Shown here piece after piece: positions 49,488 to 58,258 of a DNA stretch of 64,000 nt. The notes beneath the pieces were generated by a model. The model searched no databases. It was not told the origin of the DNA and was given only the letters and a program-made list of their open reading frames with translations. Positions within the stretch are counted from its first letter, which is position 1. Each line of letters starts with the position of its first letter. This DNA is from Sporosarcina aquimarina (GTDB lineage Bacteria > Bacillota > Bacilli > Bacillales_A > Planococcaceae): assembly GCF_019748715.1 (NCBI RefSeq), contig NZ_JACLBZ010000029.1, forward strand, positions 1 to 64,000. The letters are read 5' to 3'. The position numbers were made by a program, and so were the translations under genes.

Positions 49488-50174
49488 ATGTTTATAAGAA
49501 ATAAAGCATTTTATTTAATCTTTAGCCTGATGGCGCTGGCTTTTCTTTTAGTGGGGTGTGGATCGTCAACAAAAGACGAACAGCAGGAGGAGAAGACAGA
49601 CGGGCAATCAGAGGAACAACCGGTAAAAGAAGCAGATTATTCGGAAGAAGTGGAAGAAAACCCGATTGTGACGATTACGATGGATAACGACGAAAAAATC
49701 GTCCTAGAATTAGATCCTTCTGTAGCTCCAAATACAGTAGCCAACTTTATTTCATTAATTGAGGAAGGTTATTACGATGGGCTGATTTTCCACCGAGTCA
49801 TTCCAGGTTTCATGATCCAAGGGGGAGATCCTTCGGGAAATGGATCAGGCGGTCCGGGATATTCGATTGACGGGGAATTCACTAGTAATGGATTTAAAAA
49901 TAATCTGAAACATGAACGCGGTGTTATCTCAATGGCACGCACAGGGGAACCAAATTCTGCAGGCTCCCAATTTTTTATTATGGCAGAGGATACGTCCCAG
50001 CTTGACGAAGAATATGCTGCGTTTGGAAAAGTAATTGAGGGCATGGAAATTGTGGATGCAATCGTTGCTACTGAAACAGACTCTTCAGATAAGCCGTTAG
50101 AAGATCAGAAAATGAAGAAGGTGGAAGTGGATACGAAAGGCTTTGACTATCCATCTCCGAAAGTGAACGACTAA
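49488..50174 (+). CDS. Cyclophilin-type peptidyl-prolyl isomerase lipoprotein
   Basis: 228 residues. A signal peptide with lipobox LVGCG is followed by an acidic linker (about 25-60) and a cyclophilin domain (about 62-220) with FHRVIPGFMIQGGDP, the active-site Arg in HRV, and GSQFFI and FGKVIEGM. It should catalyse Xaa-Pro isomerisation outside the membrane as a lipoprotein and help fold secreted proteins. The C-terminal motif LEDQKMKKVEV is ordinary for this family. It is monocistronic, with the terminator at 50223. Confidence 0.94.
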   Translation: MFIRNKAFYLIFSLMALAFLLVGCGSSTKDEQQEEKTDGQSEEQPVKEADYSEEVEENPIVTITMDNDEKIVLELDPSVAPNTVANFISLIEEGYYDGLIFHRVIPGFMIQGGDPSGNGSGGPGYSIDGEFTSNGFKNNLKHERGVISMARTGEPNSAGSQFFIMAEDTSQLDEEYAAFGKVIEGMEIVDAIVATETDSSDKPLEDQKMKKVEVDTKGFDYPSPKVND

Positions 50175-50222
50175 TGTAAGAAGGGTGTCCTAGTAGGTTT
50201 CGGGGCTTTTATAAATAAATTT

Positions 50223-50277
50223 AAGGTACCTGCATCATATTGATTTCCGAAATCAGTATGGTACAGGTACCTTTTTT
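50223..50277 (+). terminator. Cyclophilin gene terminator
   Basis: AAGGTACCTG (50223-50232) pairs with CAGGTACCTT (50264-50273), with an inner ATTGATTTC/GAAATCAGT arm, followed by TTTTT. Confidence 0.92.
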
Positions 50278-50386
50278 AACTGTTATATGAACGTAAATGA
50301 TAAGAACCAAACAAAAATGTATACGAAAATTCTTGCGGGGTATAAAATAGGGCAGTTAGCATTATGTTGCAGGAAGGATGATGCAA

Positions 50387-51256
50387 ATGTTAAAAGCTTA
50401 CGCTTGGCTAACATTTTGTGTGCTGGTATGGGGAAGCAATTTTGTTTTCGGAAAGATGTTAGTTGAAGTGTTTTCCCCCTCCATGTTAACCACACTCAGA
50501 CTTTTATTTATCGTATTATTTCTAATTGGGATATCTGCTTACAAAAAGCAGTTACGAAAAGTTACGAAAGCAGACTTCCTTGCGCTGTTTTTTCTTGGAG
50601 TAATCGGCGTTTTCATCAATCAATGGTCATTTTTCGCAGGGTTGCAAACGGCAGACCCTACAACTTCTGCATTGATTTTAGCCACAGCACCTATTGTAAC
50701 TGGCGTATTAGCGGCTATCTTTTTAAAAGAAAAGTTCACCATTCGAATGTTGATGGGATCAGTTGTTGCTCTTATAGGGATTTATTTTGTCGTGACCAGA
50801 GGGGGCGTATCTTCCCTGCAGATCGACAAAGGTTTAATATGGATTGTGATCACGATGATTACCTTCGCTATTATGGTTATAATGACCAGACTTCTTTCTC
50901 AACGAATAGACCCATTCACCATTACGCTCTATTCAAATGTTGTCGGTTTAGTGGTGTCAATTCCCTTCGCTTTTACATTAGATACTCCTTTGCGAATCAG
51001 CTTCGAGATATCAGATTGGGCTTTTCTGATTAGTACCGCCATTGTGGTGCACGGCATTGCGACATTGATTTGGAACAATAATATACGGTATGTCGATGCT
51101 TCAAAGGCATCTATATTATCTAATCTTGAACCTTTTGTCGCCATGGTAATGGGAGTATTACTGCTTTACAAACCAATCGCTGGATCAGAACTTTTGGGAT
51201 CTTTATTTATAGTTGGCGGAGTCTTGCTTTCCACATATCAACGAAAGAAGCGTTAG
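50387..51256 (+). CDS. EamA/DMT-family transporter
   Basis: 289 residues from the ATG at 50387 (MLKAYAW), 9 nt after AGGAAGG; ATGs at 50378 and 50381 lie too close to the SD. Ten membrane helices form two EamA repeats, with LVWGSNFVFGKM in the first and GIATLIWNNNIRYVDASKASILSNLEPFVAM in the second, the family's typical pattern. Members export small metabolites such as amino acids; the substrate here is unknown. It is convergent with the YczE-type gene. Confidence 0.92.
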   Translation: MLKAYAWLTFCVLVWGSNFVFGKMLVEVFSPSMLTTLRLLFIVLFLIGISAYKKQLRKVTKADFLALFFLGVIGVFINQWSFFAGLQTADPTTSALILATAPIVTGVLAAIFLKEKFTIRMLMGSVVALIGIYFVVTRGGVSSLQIDKGLIWIVITMITFAIMVIMTRLLSQRIDPFTITLYSNVVGLVVSIPFAFTLDTPLRISFEISDWAFLISTAIVVHGIATLIWNNNIRYVDASKASILSNLEPFVAMVMGVLLLYKPIAGSELLGSLFIVGGVLLSTYQRKKR

Positions 51257-51274
51257 GTGCCTGCGTACCAGAAA

Positions 51275-51325
51275 ACGTGTTAGCAGGAACATCCATAAAT
51301 GTTTGAACTAACACGTCAGTTTTTT
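51275..51325. terminator. Terminator between EamA and YczE-type genes
   Basis: ACGTGTTAG (51275-51283) pairs with CTAACACGT (51308-51316), followed by CAGTTTTTT. On the minus strand the stem is followed by TTTTC, so it may serve both genes. Confidence 0.8.
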
Positions 51326-51337
51326 ACGGTTTTTTCA

Positions 51338-51955
51338 TTACTTAAGTAGTTCTGGACGATTTGTTAGTGCTTTTATGTAAGGTGAAAAAAAACTAATAAA
51401 TACTCCTGTAAATAGCGCGTTCACTAGCGTCCCCAGCCCGATTGCTCCATCAAATAATAAAGCAATGATAACGAGAATAAAACTGATCATGGCGCGGGTA
51501 TACGTCATACTCAAACCCGTTAGCTTGGATAATATTAGCATGGAACGATCCATTGGGTTGGGCGCAAATTGGGATTGTAAATAAATCGCAATACCCAGAC
51601 CTATCAATACAATTCCTGCTCCTGTACAGATCCATTGACCGATCCAAGTTCCCGGTGCAATCCAATCACGCAATAAAAATAACCATGCGTCAATTCCAAG
51701 GCCAGTGATAAATGCCGAAATTAATGCGTAATATTCAGGTCTTTTCTTCTCCGCAATGGCGTTACAAAAGACCATTGCTGCCCCAACGACAATTTCCCAA
51801 CTGCCGATTGTTAAGCCAAATGTGCGGTATAAGCCAACAAGAAGGGCATCAAACGGTGAAGCACCCAGTGCGGATTGGATCGTTAATGTGATGCCTAACG
51901 TCAAAACAATTAGACCGGCAAGATAATAATGAAATCCGGCTTGCAGCAATCGCAA
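51338..51955 (-). CDS. YczE/YyaS/YitT-type membrane protein
   Basis: 205 residues from the TTG at 51955, 8 nt after AGGGGG. Five or six membrane segments are seen, with GASPFDALLVGL and FAPNPMDRSMLIL, the YczE-family signatures; the role is unknown (B. subtilis yczE affects bacillaene-type product pathways). A longer frame reaching 52075 would run into the start of the divergent TatD gene and lacks family similarity, so it is not used. The divergent region 51956-52073 should hold both promoters. Confidence 0.85.
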   Translation of the reverse strand: MRLLQAGFHYYLAGLIVLTLGITLTIQSALGASPFDALLVGLYRTFGLTIGSWEIVVGAAMVFCNAIAEKKRPEYYALISAFITGLGIDAWLFLLRDWIAPGTWIGQWICTGAGIVLIGLGIAIYLQSQFAPNPMDRSMLILSKLTGLSMTYTRAMISFILVIIALLFDGAIGLGTLVNALFTGVFISFFSPYIKALTNRPELLK

Positions 51956-52073
51956 AGAACATAACCCCCTAGACGTGATAATATGATAAATATAGCAACG
52001 ATCATCTAGTTCTGATTGTATAGTAACTTCCGGAATGTTCAAACATTGTAGGAACAGAAAGCGAGGGGTGTTC

Positions 52074-52853
52074 ATGAGCAGACGTCTGATTGATGCCCAT
52101 ATTCATTTGGATATGTACGAAGACGGGGAAAGAATCGTTCTCCTAGACAAGTTAGAAGAAAGTTCGGTTGATGCACTAGTCACTGTATCGAATAATTTAG
52201 CATCATCCAATCGTCAATTGGAACTAGCAGGTTTAGACAATAGGATCAAACCAGCAATCGGATATCATCCAGAACAAGCTTTGCCGGCTGAGGAAGAGCT
52301 TCAAGCAATCCTGAACGTAATCGATCAAAACAGTCACCGGCTTACTGCCATTGGAGAAGTGGGCTTGCCGTATTATACGCGTCAAGAACAACCTGATTTA
52401 GAAGTAGAACCTTACATAGAAGTACTTGAGCAATTCATTCGAAAGGCGAAGGGCTATGAGTTGCCGATCGTGCTGCATGCCGTTTATGAAGATGCTGCTC
52501 TTGTTTGCGATCTACTGGAGTCTTATTCAATTGAAAAAGCACATTTTCATTGGTTTAAGGGAGAGGATACAATTCTAAAACGTATCCTAGCGAATGGATA
52601 TGTCGTCTCCGTGACACCGGATGTCACATACAAAGTAAAGGTTCAGCATATTGTCGACCAGACACCACTTTCACAGTTGATGGTCGAGACAGACGGACCA
52701 TGGCCGTTTGAAGGTCATTTTTCAGGAAAAGTGACACACCCTTCGATGATGCACAAAAGTATCCAAACGATCGCGGAAATAAAGCATTTGAATATAGATG
52801 AAGTCTATCGAAAGATTTATGCAACGACTATAAATTTCTATCGGATTGAATAA
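52074..52853 (+). CDS. TatD-family metal-dependent hydrolase
   Basis: 259 residues from the ATG at 52074 after GAGGGGTG; the frame upstream to 52035 overlaps the divergent gene and is dropped. The metal-binding N-terminus DAHIHLD, the Glu in AIGEVGLPYY, His in IVLHAVYED, HFHWFKG and the terminal Asp in METDGPWPF match the TatD amidohydrolase fold. TatD proteins are nucleases in several species; here the exact activity is unknown. It ends at a strong hairpin. Confidence 0.92.
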   Translation: MSRRLIDAHIHLDMYEDGERIVLLDKLEESSVDALVTVSNNLASSNRQLELAGLDNRIKPAIGYHPEQALPAEEELQAILNVIDQNSHRLTAIGEVGLPYYTRQEQPDLEVEPYIEVLEQFIRKAKGYELPIVLHAVYEDAALVCDLLESYSIEKAHFHWFKGEDTILKRILANGYVVSVTPDVTYKVKVQHIVDQTPLSQLMVETDGPWPFEGHFSGKVTHPSMMHKSIQTIAEIKHLNIDEVYRKIYATTINFYRIE

Positions 52854-52854
52854 A

Positions 52855-52898
52855 AGAAGAGACGTGCCCTCGAAAAGTAGAGGGTTCGTCTCTTTTTA
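52855..52898 (+). terminator. TatD gene terminator
   Basis: AGAGACG(T)GCCCTC (52858-52871) pairs with GAGGGTTCGTCTCT (52880-52893), then TTTTT. An A-run before the stem means it can also act for the convergent gene at 52929. Confidence 0.9.
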
Positions 52899-52928
52899 TA
52901 TACCGATTTTGAGCCCAACGTGGTCGGT

Positions 52929-53420
52929 TTAAGAGCAAAGTACAATAATCTTATAAGGTGTAGTCTGAGCAGGTATACTTCTTGTAGAAGCACCGTATAC
53001 CACAATTAGATCGCGTCCGCCAATATCTCCATTAAAGGATTGGCCATTTTGTAAGATGATTTGAGTTTGCGGGGATAGATTCAGTCGCAGCGTTCCGTCA
53101 CTACTTTCCAGACGACGGTTAAAATAGTCCACTTTCACATTTTGATATGGTGAATCTCTACTCATGACAAGTGCCCTGAATTGTGGTGGGTAGATAAGAG
53201 GGGCTGGTGCATTTGCATCGTAGAAACCAGTTACCTGATCACCTATCTCTACCATTACATGATCTACAAAATAAGTTGTCGGTCCTACTACAAAATTCAC
53301 TATGTTTCCGTAACCGCTATCTACCATGAACAGCTTATAACATCCGGCTTCATTATCTTGGTCTGTTGAAAAATCATCAATCATCATTACAATTCCGCTA
53401 AAAGAATGAAATTCCATCAT
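52929..53420 (-). CDS. Conserved protein of unknown function
   Basis: 163 residues without signal peptide or membrane segment. It appears all-beta, with repeated short strands and motifs such as GCYKLFMVDSGYG, NFVVGPTTYFVD, GFYDANAPAPLIYPP and VVYGASTRSIPAQTTPYKI. I recall close relatives in many Bacilli and Clostridia as hypothetical proteins but no function. Cysteines near both ends (GCYK and LCS) could be structural. The ATG at 53420 or 53417 follows a GAGG-containing stretch. It is monocistronic and divergent from the heme locus. Confidence 0.75.
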   Translation of the reverse strand: MMEFHSFSGIVMMIDDFSTDQDNEAGCYKLFMVDSGYGNIVNFVVGPTTYFVDHVMVEIGDQVTGFYDANAPAPLIYPPQFRALVMSRDSPYQNVKVDYFNRRLESSDGTLRLNLSPQTQIILQNGQSFNGDIGGRDLIVVYGASTRSIPAQTTPYKIIVLCS

Positions 53421-53530
53421 CCGACTCCTCGCGTTATTAATTAACTTCCTCTTTATAGATTATGTATTCCTCCCAGCTTGGTGAATGATTTGACTAGAAC
53501 AATACGATAGTTAAGTCTTTTTAGAAAGGT

Positions 53531-53577
53531 TTGACATTGATACAATAACAGGATATATTAAATGATAATAGTTCTCA
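53531..53577 (+). promoter_or_regulatory. Heme-locus promoter with overlapping Fur-like box
   Basis: TTGACA (53531-53536), 17-bp spacer and TATATT (53554-53559) form a near-consensus sigma-A promoter. Directly downstream TGATAATAGTTCTCA (53563-53577) resembles the Fur 7-1-7 box (TGATAATNATTATCA), 13 of 15 positions matching. Repression under iron-replete conditions is expected. The remaining 350-bp gap 53421-53771 holds a 190-nt leader with no credible gene. Confidence 0.7.
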
Positions 53578-53771
53578 TTTGTTGGCTCAATTGAATATGA
53601 ATCTTCAATTGTCACACAAATGCCATGAGAAACGGTAGAAAAGTATAGTTTATCATTCGTACTTTCTACCATTTGTGCGATAATTTAGATGTGGAATTTT
53701 GCCCAGTTGTTGGGGCTTCCCTAGTGTCAGTTATTTTTTACAATGATTTATTGAAAGGAGATTTACAACAA

Positions 53772-54413
53772 GTGAAAAAAGGATTTATTTTTGTTTTACT
53801 TACAAGTTTTTTACTGTTTACTGTTGCCTTGCCAAAAGCTTCAGCACAGGTTGCGGATGGTACACATTCACTCGAATATCAAGTGAATCAGCCGGATAGT
53901 AACTCTGCTTCAATCGCCAATGATTATTTCGTAAAACCGGCGAAAGTAACGACTAAAAATGGAACTGCCACCGTGCAAATCACACTGAAAAACAGTGAGT
54001 GGATTACAAAGTTCGAACCGCCGGGCGGGGCGACTATAGTCAGTGAAGATAAAGAAGCCGACACACGTGTTGTTCAATTTACAGTAAGTGACTTGTCACA
54101 ACCTATTAAAACGGCGATGAAAGTTGATATTGAAGATATTAATTACCATCATGAATACACAGTATCAATAGTTTTCGATGCGATGGAGGATGCTGCTCCG
54201 GTCACTCCGCCAGCTACGAATGAAACTAAAACAACTGAAGATAAGAAAGTAACCACAAACGCCACAACAACTAAAAAGCCAACAACTGAAGGACAAGTGG
54301 CAAACCCACAGACTAGTGACTCAGCGCCATACCTATTAATCTTTGCGTTAGCAGGTTCTGCATTTTTACTTTATAGAACTAAATTTAAAAGAAAACAGGG
54401 GGAACAATCATGA
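53772..54413 (+). CDS. isdC: IsdC-like NEAT heme-binding protein, sortase-B anchored
   Basis: 213 residues from a GTG at 53772, after AAAGGAG. Signal peptide (1-25, ending KASA), one NEAT domain (about 30-145) with the heme-coordinating YxxxY pair Tyr125 and Tyr129 (YHHEY), a Thr/Lys-rich spacer, then NPQTS at about 178-182 with a hydrophobic stretch and basic tail. NPQT-type signals are recognised by sortase B, which is encoded in this locus. IsdC relays heme through the cell wall to the ABC importer. First gene of the operon; overlaps the next by 4 nt. A longer frame from 53673 covers the leader and is rejected. Confidence 0.92.
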   Translation: MKKGFIFVLLTSFLLFTVALPKASAQVADGTHSLEYQVNQPDSNSASIANDYFVKPAKVTTKNGTATVQITLKNSEWITKFEPPGGATIVSEDKEADTRVVQFTVSDLSQPIKTAMKVDIEDINYHHEYTVSIVFDAMEDAAPVTPPATNETKTTEDKKVTTNATTTKKPTTEGQVANPQTSDSAPYLLIFALAGSAFLLYRTKFKRKQGEQS

Positions 54414-55846
54414 CGAAAAAACAATCATCACGCGCAACGAAAGTGGTCCTTGCATCATTACTCGCAGCATCACTCTCCATTCCAACAGCGGCGTCTGCAA
54501 ATATTGGAACAAGTGACAAGGCTGCGACTACTATTGCAGCTACAGTTGCAACGGATCAGGTAATAGATTTTCATGTATACAAACCAGGAACTAACGAGCC
54601 ACAGCCCGCAATTAGCGGTCACATCGTCCCTCAAGGAAAGCTAATTGAAAAAGACGGTGAATATGAAGCTCAATTAACAATCCCGGCCAAATCTGCACCA
54701 ATGATTGCAGGACTTCAGACAAAACAGGGCGAAACATATGTTGATGCAACAGAAGTAAAAAATGCAGACGGGACGATTACATACAGTTTCCCAATGGCAA
54801 CGGATACCGTTTACCCAGGTAAAATCCATGTAGTTGTAGCTGCTGCCAATATGGATCATTGGTATGACTTCGATTTCAAAGCACAGGTTGCTAAAGAAGA
54901 AGCAGAGGCAGTTAAGAATGTAGCAGTGCAAGTGTTCAAAGATGGTACGAGTGAAGAATCGATCATGAAGAATTACATGTCACCTACAGCAAGCGTTAAG
55001 AAAGTAACAAATGGCAATGAAGTAACAGTAACATTTCCGAAAGGTCACTATATTCAAGAATTCAAAATCGATGGCAAAAAAATAGCGATTGCTACCGAAG
55101 ACAAGTCAACAGATGAGCGCACATACACATTTAACGTGGCTGATCTTACAAAATTAGTTGATGCAGAGCTTCACGTTATCGTAGACGAAGCAGGCGTTAA
55201 ATATGATTCAAATCACAAAGTTCAGATTGGCTTGGATGGTGTAAAACCAAGCGACAAGCCAGTTGTAAATCCAACTCCAAGTGCGAATCCTTTTAAAGAT
55301 ATTGACAAGGATGGAAATAAAGCTGCGATTCTAGCTCTTTATGAAAAGGGAATTGTTAAAGGTGCAGATCAATTTAACCCTCGTAACAACATTACACGTT
55401 CCCAATTTGCATTAATGGTAGCACGTGCGTTGGACTTGAACTCAACTCAATCTGCAGGATTTAAGGATATCGCTAACATTACAGACAAAGAACGCGTAGG
55501 TGCAATCAACGCGCTGGCCGAAGCAGGAATCGTCAAAAAAGGTGACAAGTTCAATCCGAATAACACATTGACTCGCCAGCAAGGCGCATTGATGCTTTAT
55601 CGTGCCGTAAATTACGCTGCAGGAAAAGAAATGAGCTACGGAGATACAAGTCTATCCTATTATGCGGACAGAGCTCTTATAACAGATCCAGAGACGAAAA
55701 AGGCTTTCGCTCTTCTGTATGCGGGAGATATAATGACAGGCTCTAAAACGACGGACGGTAAGACAGTTATCAATCCAGGCAGCCCATTGAAACGTACACA
55801 AATGGCTAAGATCTTAAATGGTTCACTTGAATTTATGGAGAAATAA
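54410..55846 (+). CDS. NEAT-domain surface protein with S-layer-homology domains
   Basis: 478 residues. Signal peptide (about 1-30, TAASA), two NEAT domains (about 50-158 and 170-276) and three SLH repeats (about 294-475, with NPFKDIDKDGNKAAI, FNPRNNITRSQFALMVARAL and so on). SLH domains anchor the protein to secondary wall polymers, so heme would be caught at the surface and passed on. The first NEAT lacks a clear YxxxY (it has DHWYDF); the second has KYDSNHKV. The layout resembles BslK of B. anthracis. It overlaps isdC by ATGA and is followed by hairpins. Confidence 0.92.
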   Translation: MTKKQSSRATKVVLASLLAASLSIPTAASANIGTSDKAATTIAATVATDQVIDFHVYKPGTNEPQPAISGHIVPQGKLIEKDGEYEAQLTIPAKSAPMIAGLQTKQGETYVDATEVKNADGTITYSFPMATDTVYPGKIHVVVAAANMDHWYDFDFKAQVAKEEAEAVKNVAVQVFKDGTSEESIMKNYMSPTASVKKVTNGNEVTVTFPKGHYIQEFKIDGKKIAIATEDKSTDERTYTFNVADLTKLVDAELHVIVDEAGVKYDSNHKVQIGLDGVKPSDKPVVNPTPSANPFKDIDKDGNKAAILALYEKGIVKGADQFNPRNNITRSQFALMVARALDLNSTQSAGFKDIANITDKERVGAINALAEAGIVKKGDKFNPNNTLTRQQGALMLYRAVNYAAGKEMSYGDTSLSYYADRALITDPETKKAFALLYAGDIMTGSKTTDGKTVINPGSPLKRTQMAKILNGSLEFMEK

Positions 55847-55861
55847 TAAGTTTTAACATGT

Positions 55862-55896
55862 ACTTCCTTTCGCTGTTCTACTCAGCGGGAGGAAGT
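55862..55896 (+). terminator. Hairpin after the NEAT-SLH gene
   Basis: ACTTCCT and CGCTG (55862-55875) pair with CAGCG and AGGAAGT (55883-55896), two G-U pairs in between. The tail TCCTGTCGTTTT is a poor U-tract, so it may attenuate rather than terminate. Confidence 0.6.
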
Positions 55897-55913
55897 TCCT
55901 GTCGTTTTATCTT

Positions 55914-56053
55914 TATTCAGCAGCACGCTGAATAATAGAAGTATGTAGGCTAAGATCGCCACATCCTGTGGCAACACCTGCATGACCTACATCCTGTAGG
56001 TCTAAGCACAATTCAAAATCTGGACGCAATTACGCCGAGGCATAATTGTTTTT
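55914..56053 (+). repeat. Array of four small hairpins before the third NEAT gene
   Basis: TATTCAGC/GCTGAATA (55914-55934), GCCACA-TCC-TGTGGC (55958-55972), GACCTACA-TCC-TGTAGGTC (55984-56002) and CAATTA...TAATTG (56027-56048) followed by TTTTT. Hairpins 2 and 3 share the loop TCC and similar flanks; the fourth is a plausible intrinsic terminator 20 bp before the next gene. This could be a repeat element, an attenuator inside the operon, or both. Confidence 0.5.
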
Positions 56054-56072
56054 CAATTAAAGGGAGCGACCG

Positions 56073-57296
56073 TTGGAAATGAGAAGAATAATCTATATAG
56101 CTTTGCTTACATCAATCATCTCTGCGCTGCTTCCTTTTCATTTTGGAGAATCTGTCGTAACAGCAGATGAACCAACAAAATTTAAGAATGGCGTGTATCA
56201 AGTTGAACTAAATTTTCTAGCACTTGAAGCGGTGGAACTGGGAGAGTTATTCAGCAAGCACGCTACGTTAATCATCCATGAAGGTCGATATGCATTGTCG
56301 GTTCCAATAAGGTTTGAAGGCGGCATCATCAATTCCATAACTGCAAAACAGCAGGAAACCACAATTAACTCCCTACTGGATAGATCTGAAAATTTAGTTC
56401 AGTTTGATATGAAAGATGTAAAACAGAAGATCGTGCTCGAAGGGACAGTAAAATTATCGGCAGATGAAAAGCCGAGAGTGTTTTCTCAGGAAATGGTAAT
56501 TAACTTTGATTCATTCCTCGAAAGAGAAGAACCATCAATAAGTGACAGTCAACAAAGCCGTGACCTTATCAATTACACGCTATTAAAAGACGGCAAAGAA
56601 GAACTCTCCGTCATGCAGACATATGTAAACCCTGTCATGAAAATAATTGAAAAAGATGACAGCTTTTATGCACAGATGGAGATCATCCAATCATCTTGGA
56701 TCAAAGTTCTGACGGTAGAGCGTCAAGGAAAAATGGTAGAGCCGAAAGTCATCTCACAGAGTGACAACACACGTATTATTGAGTTTGAAGTGGAAGATTT
56801 CCGCAAGAAAATCCGGCTTTGGGCTGAAGTGGAAATTCCTCAATTAATGTATTCGTCTAGCTACTTTACACAGTTACAGTTCGATGAAAAGCAAGCAATG
56901 AAATTTGAAACCAAAGTGGATATACCTGAACTGGTTACGTCGAATGAGACAAAGATACCTCTTGTGAGAAGGCCTGTACAATCACCTGAGTCAACACGGC
57001 CATCTCGTAAGGAGAAGCAGTCGAGTCCAACTGTCGCAACACCTAAAGAAGTTCCTGTAGAAGAGCAATTACTATTTGACCGTACTTTGGATGAACTGAA
57101 GAAAGATGAGAAACTACCAGTCAGACAGGTGGCAGAAGAAGAGGTGAAGGGGGATCAAATCGCCTATAAGCCAGATGAACAAGTCATACCCTTCAATTTA
57201 TTAAAGGTCGGTCTTCTTTTCTTCGTCTGTATCCTATCGGGGATCTTGCTGATTCGTCGTATTAAGAATGGAAAAAAAGAAATGGTTAATGAGTAA
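56073..57296 (+). CDS. Membrane-anchored protein with two NEAT-like domains
   Basis: 407 residues from a TTG after AAAGGGAG. Signal peptide (about 1-30), a first degenerate NEAT-like domain (about 38-155), a second NEAT domain (about 165-290) with a YxxxY pair (MYSSSYFTQLQF), a charged Pro/Glu-rich spacer (about 295-370) and a C-terminal membrane helix (about 378-398) with basic tail. No LPxTG or NPxTx motif precedes the helix, so anchoring is by the membrane helix. It probably passes heme to the ABC importer. Next gene starts 18 bp later. Confidence 0.85.
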   Translation: MEMRRIIYIALLTSIISALLPFHFGESVVTADEPTKFKNGVYQVELNFLALEAVELGELFSKHATLIIHEGRYALSVPIRFEGGIINSITAKQQETTINSLLDRSENLVQFDMKDVKQKIVLEGTVKLSADEKPRVFSQEMVINFDSFLEREEPSISDSQQSRDLINYTLLKDGKEELSVMQTYVNPVMKIIEKDDSFYAQMEIIQSSWIKVLTVERQGKMVEPKVISQSDNTRIIEFEVEDFRKKIRLWAEVEIPQLMYSSSYFTQLQFDEKQAMKFETKVDIPELVTSNETKIPLVRRPVQSPESTRPSRKEKQSSPTVATPKEVPVEEQLLFDRTLDELKKDEKLPVRQVAEEEVKGDQIAYKPDEQVIPFNLLKVGLLFFVCILSGILLIRRIKNGKKEMVNE

Positions 57297-57314
57297 TGAG
57301 TGGAGGATCACAAC

Positions 57315-58226
57315 GTGCAAAAAAAATGGAGAAATTTCATGCTCTTCGTAGCGATTATGGCATTATCCGTTGTAGCCGGGTGCAGTGGCAGCGATACCAG
57401 TAAAGAAACGGAAGCAGCAAGCTCGCCTGTTGAGAATGAAGCTGAAGAAACGAATGATCAACGAATCATAGCGGGGACTGTCGTGATTGCAGAAATTCTT
57501 GATAAATTAGATATTGATGCAATTGCCGTGCCAGAGTCTGAAAAGCAATTAGCCAGTCGTTTCAATGATCTTCCTACGATCGGCAATGCCATGCAGCCTG
57601 ATATGGAAATCGTAAAGTCTCTGAACCCAACGGACTTTTTATCTGTTTCTACATTGGAATATGATTTGACGGATGGTTTTGAGCAATTGAACATACCGGC
57701 ACATTTTTTAAACTTCCAAAGTGTCGATTCTATGATACAGGAAATTCAGACACTCGGTGAACGCTATGAACGGACAGAAAAAGCCGATAAGCTGGTTGCC
57801 GATTTGCAGAAAAGTATTGATGCAGTAGAAACGGTTGCAGCGAATAGAAAAGGACCAAGTGTGCTAATTTTACTTGGGATTCCAGGAAGTTATTTAGTGG
57901 CTACTGAAAATTCTTATGCAGGGGACTTGGTAAAACGCGCGGGCGGCACCAACGTAATGGAAGGCCAAGATCCAGAATACTTATCATCTAATACAGAATA
58001 TCTTCATAACAGCAATCCTGATATCATATTGCGCCTATCACATGGAATGCCAGAAGAAGTCGTGGAAATGTTCAATGAGGAATTTCAAACAAATGATGTT
58101 TGGAAACATTTTGATGCAGTGAAGAACGATAGAGTATACGATCTTGAAGAAGAGCTTTTTGGAACGACAGCCTCATTGAAAGCACCTGAGGCGTTAAAGG
58201 AATTAATGAAGATTTTCTATCGTTAA
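57315..58226 (+). CDS. isdE: Heme ABC transporter substrate-binding lipoprotein (IsdE-like)
   Basis: 303 residues from the GTG at 57315, 8 nt after GGAGG. Signal peptide with lipobox VVAGC, then a periplasmic-binding-protein fold of the helical-backbone type: QRIIAGTVVIAEILDKLDI, IGNAMQPDMEIVKSLNPT and, in the second lobe, GGTNVMEGQDPEYL and APEALKELM. It should capture heme from NEAT proteins and deliver it to the permease. Heme is inferred from context; Fe-siderophore binding is the alternative. 32 bp to isdF. Confidence 0.9.
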   Translation: MQKKWRNFMLFVAIMALSVVAGCSGSDTSKETEAASSPVENEAEETNDQRIIAGTVVIAEILDKLDIDAIAVPESEKQLASRFNDLPTIGNAMQPDMEIVKSLNPTDFLSVSTLEYDLTDGFEQLNIPAHFLNFQSVDSMIQEIQTLGERYERTEKADKLVADLQKSIDAVETVAANRKGPSVLILLGIPGSYLVATENSYAGDLVKRAGGTNVMEGQDPEYLSSNTEYLHNSNPDIILRLSHGMPEEVVEMFNEEFQTNDVWKHFDAVKNDRVYDLEEELFGTTASLKAPEALKELMKIFYR

Positions 58227-58258
58227 TTGATGAATTCAAGTGAAAAGGGAAGACCACC

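Noticed and set aside
51956..52075. N-terminal extension of the YczE-type gene
   Set aside because: The extra residues overlap the divergent TatD gene start and lack family similarity; the TTG at 51955 has AGGGGG at a good distance.
53673..53771. N-terminal extension of the IsdC-like gene
   Set aside because: It would place 33 residues before a perfect signal peptide; the GTG at 53772 follows AAAGGAG.
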